Shown: positions 61,960-64,000 of the stretch, piece after piece
Numbering within the stretch: position 1 is the stretch's first letter
Layout of the letters: the number at the start of each line of letters is the position of its first letter
Source of the DNA: Alphaproteobacteria bacterium
Lineage (GTDB): Bacteria; Pseudomonadota; Alphaproteobacteria; MPNO01; UBA2964
Direction: 5' to 3'
Assembly: GCA_012103315.1 (NCBI GenBank)
Contig: WLWZ01000001.1
Span: forward strand, 496,001-560,000
Length of the DNA: 64,000 bases
Translations under genes and position numbers: made by a program
Notes under the pieces: model-generated
What the model was told of the DNA's origin: nothing
The model's input: only the letters and a program-made list of their open reading frames with translations
Database searches by the model: none

Positions 61960-62781
61960 TTAGTTCTCCATTCCGAAGAGGTTAATTGCTGCGGCTAGGT
62001 AGTCACCTGATCGCTCACGAGGCAAGTTGTGGCCGCATTGGCCAAATAGTTGGATGTCTGCATTTGGCAAGGACGGGGCGATGGTCATTGTCGTTGCCAT
62101 TGCCGGACAGGGTTGATCGTCGCGACCATGTAGCATCACAACCTTGGCAGAGATATTTCCAAGCTCTTCGGGGCTGAGGACGGCGGCATCAAGATACTGC
62201 TGACGCGGGGACGCAAACATTTCGCCGAAATACGCCGCATATCCGTCGGTTTGCAACAACTCCCATCGCTGGTCGATCATCTCGTCGGTCAAAGCAGCAG
62301 GATTGCCGACCATCTTCATCATCGACGCCTTTAGGGCATCCGGCGTGTCAGGCAGAGTCCAAAACTCGTCGAGCGCGTCGTTGAGTGAGTAAGCAGAACC
62401 CACCGAACTCGATGTCAGAACGCATTTTACGCGATCAGATCGGCTGGCAGTTTTAAGTGCTAACGCACCGCCAAGAGAATGTCCCGCGATACCACAGGAG
62501 CCCGACGGTAAAACTTCTTCAATCATCGTGAGAGCTTGTTCGACCCATAGATCGACGTCGAAATAGGGTGTGGCGTTCTTTCGGGCGGAGTCGCCAAATC
62601 CGATGAGGTCGGCTGCAAATATACGACAATGCTCTGCTAGCGGCTCGAGGACGGGGCCAAAATTTCCGACAATGGATGTACCAGGGCCGACACCATGTAG
62701 CATGAGAACTGGAAGGCCTTTACCACCTTCCCAATAATGCACTTGATGGCCAGCGGCCTCTGCTTTGCGACTTTCTAACAA
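61960..62781 (-). CDS. Alpha/beta hydrolase
   Basis: Protein of 273 residues. The oxyanion strand is LPVLMLHGVGPGTSIVGNFG (about 24-43), the nucleophile elbow is CGIAGHSLGGALALKTASRS (about 95-114, Ser about 101), the acidic member is near VVMLHGRDDQPCPAM (about 217) and the catalytic His is in LFGQCGHNLPRERSG (about 252). HGVGPGTS resembles the meta-cleavage product hydrolases (BphD/XylF type). It heads a tight three-gene operon (hydrolase, GST, thioesterase) and is divergent from the LLM oxidoreductase. Confidence 0.89.
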   Translation of the reverse strand: MLESRKAEAAGHQVHYWEGGKGLPVLMLHGVGPGTSIVGNFGPVLEPLAEHCRIFAADLIGFGDSARKNATPYFDVDLWVEQALTMIEEVLPSGSCGIAGHSLGGALALKTASRSDRVKCVLTSSSVGSAYSLNDALDEFWTLPDTPDALKASMMKMVGNPAALTDEMIDQRWELLQTDGYAAYFGEMFASPRQQYLDAAVLSPEELGNISAKVVMLHGRDDQPCPAMATTMTIAPSLPNADIQLFGQCGHNLPRERSGDYLAAAINLFGMEN

Positions 62782-62923
62782 TTTTTGCTCTCCGCTAATT
62801 CAGTCCCCAAACTTGGCGGCGCCATGGAGCTTTGGCAAGTATGTGTGCAGAAATATCCCGTGGGTCGCTATACGGGGTCCTTCTGAGGCGCGATACTGAA
62901 CTAAACTGGTTCTGGAGAGTTTT

Positions 62924-63934
62924 ATGGATTTCGGAGTCTTCGATCATCTTGATCGTGGCAGCCTGCCGTTGGACGCCTATTACGAATCACGCCTGCGCGT
63001 CATTGAAATGTATGACCGCGGTGGGTTCTATGGCTATCACGTTGCTGAGCATCACGCGACGCCGCTGGGCATGGCAGCATCGCCGAGTGTGTTCCTCGCG
63101 GCTGTAGCCCAGCGCACCAAAACACTCCGCTTCGGGCCAATGGTCTATGCCCTGCCGCTTTATCATCCGCTAAGGCTGGCGGAAGAAATTTGCATGCTCG
63201 ATCAGATGAGTGGTGGCCGGCTGGAGCTCGGCTTTGGCAGAGGTGCGTCACCGCTTGAGATTGATATCTTCGGTCCCGATCCCGCTGATGCGCAAGATAT
63301 TTATACCGAGTCGCTGGAGATCATTTTGATGGCTCTCAAGGACCAGCATGTCGACTATCAAGGAAAGTTTTTTACATTAAAGGACGTGCCGGTAGCGCTG
63401 GAGCCGAAGCAAACGCCGCATCCGCCCATGTGGTACGGAATTCATGCCGTTGATAGCGCCGCTCGTGCGGGAACAAGTGGGCTCAATGTCATAAGTCTCG
63501 ATACAGCTGTTGATACGAGTCCGATGGTGGCGGCCTATAAAGCGGCTTGGCAGGAAGCCGGGCATGCTTCTGGCCCTGACCCAAAGATTGGCATTGGCCG
63601 GTTTATCGTTGTCGGCGAAACAGATGAAGATGCGCTTGCTGTCGCACGGCGCGCCTACCCGGTCTGGCACGAGAGCTTCAACTACCTGTTTAATTATCGG
63701 GGTGCCGCGGCCCCGCGTCATCAGCGGCCCTCAGAATTTGACGCGATGGCGGGGCTGGGACGTGCCGTTGCTGGCTCTCCTGAAACAGTGATCGAGGTTC
63801 TACGCAACGAGATGACAGTATCTGACGCGAATTATCTCGTGGGGCAGTTTGTCTTCGGTGATATGTCGCCGGCAGAGGCCGAAACTTCCGTTGGCATGTT
63901 TATCGATAAAGTTGCGCCAATACTTAACGCGTAA
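62924..63934 (+). CDS. LLM class flavin-dependent oxidoreductase
   Basis: Luciferase-like TIM-barrel enzyme of 336 residues. MDFGVFDHLDRGSLPLDAYY (start) and FYGYHVAEHHATPLGMAASP (about 35-54) fit the bacterial luciferase family, which includes F420 or FMN-dependent monooxygenases. PLRLAEEICMLDQMSGGRLE (about 85-104) with LGFGRGAS (about 105) is the flavin-phosphate segment; GRFIVVGETDEDALAVARRA (about 224) the later conserved block. The substrate is unknown. The gene is divergent from the hydrolase-GST-thioesterase operon. Its 3' end lies in a convergent hairpin. Confidence 0.92.
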   Translation: MDFGVFDHLDRGSLPLDAYYESRLRVIEMYDRGGFYGYHVAEHHATPLGMAASPSVFLAAVAQRTKTLRFGPMVYALPLYHPLRLAEEICMLDQMSGGRLELGFGRGASPLEIDIFGPDPADAQDIYTESLEIILMALKDQHVDYQGKFFTLKDVPVALEPKQTPHPPMWYGIHAVDSAARAGTSGLNVISLDTAVDTSPMVAAYKAAWQEAGHASGPDPKIGIGRFIVVGETDEDALAVARRAYPVWHESFNYLFNYRGAAAPRHQRPSEFDAMAGLGRAVAGSPETVIEVLRNEMTVSDANYLVGQFVFGDMSPAEAETSVGMFIDKVAPILNA

Positions 63935-63952
63935 CGCTTCAGTCGAAGCGTT
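63933..63952. terminator. Convergent hairpin at the end of the LLM gene
   Basis: AACGCTTC (63933-63940) pairs perfectly with GAAGCGTT (63945-63952) across the 4-base loop AGTC. The stem begins inside the last bases of the LLM gene's stop codon and covers the stop (63939-63941) of the minus-strand frame on the other side. There is no T-run, so it is a weak or factor-assisted terminator. Confidence 0.4.
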
Positions 63953-64000
63953 GCGCACCTTCCAGAGCAGCGACACCAACCTTGGCGACTTCGAGATCCT
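63939..64000 (-). CDS. C-terminal end of an unidentified protein (partial)
   Basis: An open minus-strand frame enters from the right edge and ends at TGA (complement of 63939-63941). It encodes DLEVAKVGVAALEGAQRFD as its last 19 residues. The segment is too short for a family call. The frame is open to the window edge and has the codon style of its neighbours, so it is probably real. Confidence 0.5.
   Translation of the reverse strand, partial: DLEVAKVGVAALEGAQRFD

Noticed and set aside
1..64000. CRISPR arrays, insertion sequences and prophage genes
   Set aside because: No regularly spaced repeats, transposases, integrases or phage structural genes were recognised in any frame.

Overview
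The window looks like a chromosomal segment of a free-living, probably marine or soil alphaproteobacterium of Rhodospirillales/Sneathiellales type. Several gene neighbourhoods point there: chorismate mutase-hisC-tyrC facing metX-metW, ftsE-ftsX-ydcF-plsC, CpdR, a TIGR02302/DUF4175-type giant membrane protein, DUF2125, argH-lptM-lysA facing tlpA, etfB-etfA with a 3-hydroxyacyl-CoA dehydrogenase and a twin-membrane HIG1-like protein, and yqaA-dsbB-coq7. Base composition is moderate by eye. The class II (B12) ribonucleotide reductase, Coq7, a cytochrome c'-like protein, cytochrome b561 and ETF indicate a respiring organism that tolerates changing oxygen. No phage, transposase, CRISPR array or rRNA is visible.

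Layout. 0-6.4 kb: an extremely AT-rich leader, a PAS-GGDEF-EAL protein with a degenerate GGDEF motif, a thiolase, a glutathione transferase, gloB, a methyltransferase, and an exported protein with a variant PEP-CTERM sorting signal. 6.5-10.2 kb: a zinc alcohol dehydrogenase and a DASS-type anion transporter coupled to a tandem universal stress protein. 10.3-16.2 kb: metX-metW (methionine) divergent from chorismate mutase-hisC-tyrC (aromatic amino acids and histidine), then DUF2125. 16.3-20.1 kb: a DMT transporter, gamma-glutamylcyclotransferase, a frameshifted FAH-family gene and a MATE exporter. 20.2-26 kb: nrdJ followed by a possible 37-residue ORF and a clear terminator, then ftsE-ftsX-ydcF-plsC. 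26-34 kb: an MJ0042-finger protein, hpt, cpdR, the TIGR02302-type protein, argH-lptM-lysA and a TlpA thioredoxin. 33.9-38 kb: beta-oxidation and electron transfer genes. 38.3-41.7 kb: a coupled NUDIX/AlkA/esterase operon, a VOC protein and an HNH nuclease.

41.7-54.6 kb is the most accessory-looking part. A three-subunit molybdenum hydroxylase (not a CO dehydrogenase by its active-site loop) overlaps a GDSL hydrolase. It faces a UbiD-type decarboxylase with a DMT transporter, followed by a dienelactone hydrolase, a VOC protein, a BisC-like molybdoenzyme, a flavodoxin-fold quinone reductase and a cytochrome c'-like protein. Together these suggest an undescribed route for catabolism of an aromatic or heteroaromatic acid; the substrate cannot be read from sequence.

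54.6-64 kb: yqaA-dsbB-coq7, a tRNA-Leu(CAA), then a small regulated cassette. This has a perfect 22-bp palindrome and two tandem palindromic operator-like repeats in the promoter, then MarR, an exported ABM-domain protein, cytochrome b561 and an NmrA-like reductase. After it come a TylF-like methyltransferase and a family 2 glycosyltransferase (surface polysaccharide), a thioesterase/GST/hydrolase operon and an LLM flavin oxidoreductase. Functions were assigned from motifs and neighbourhoods only; no database search was run.
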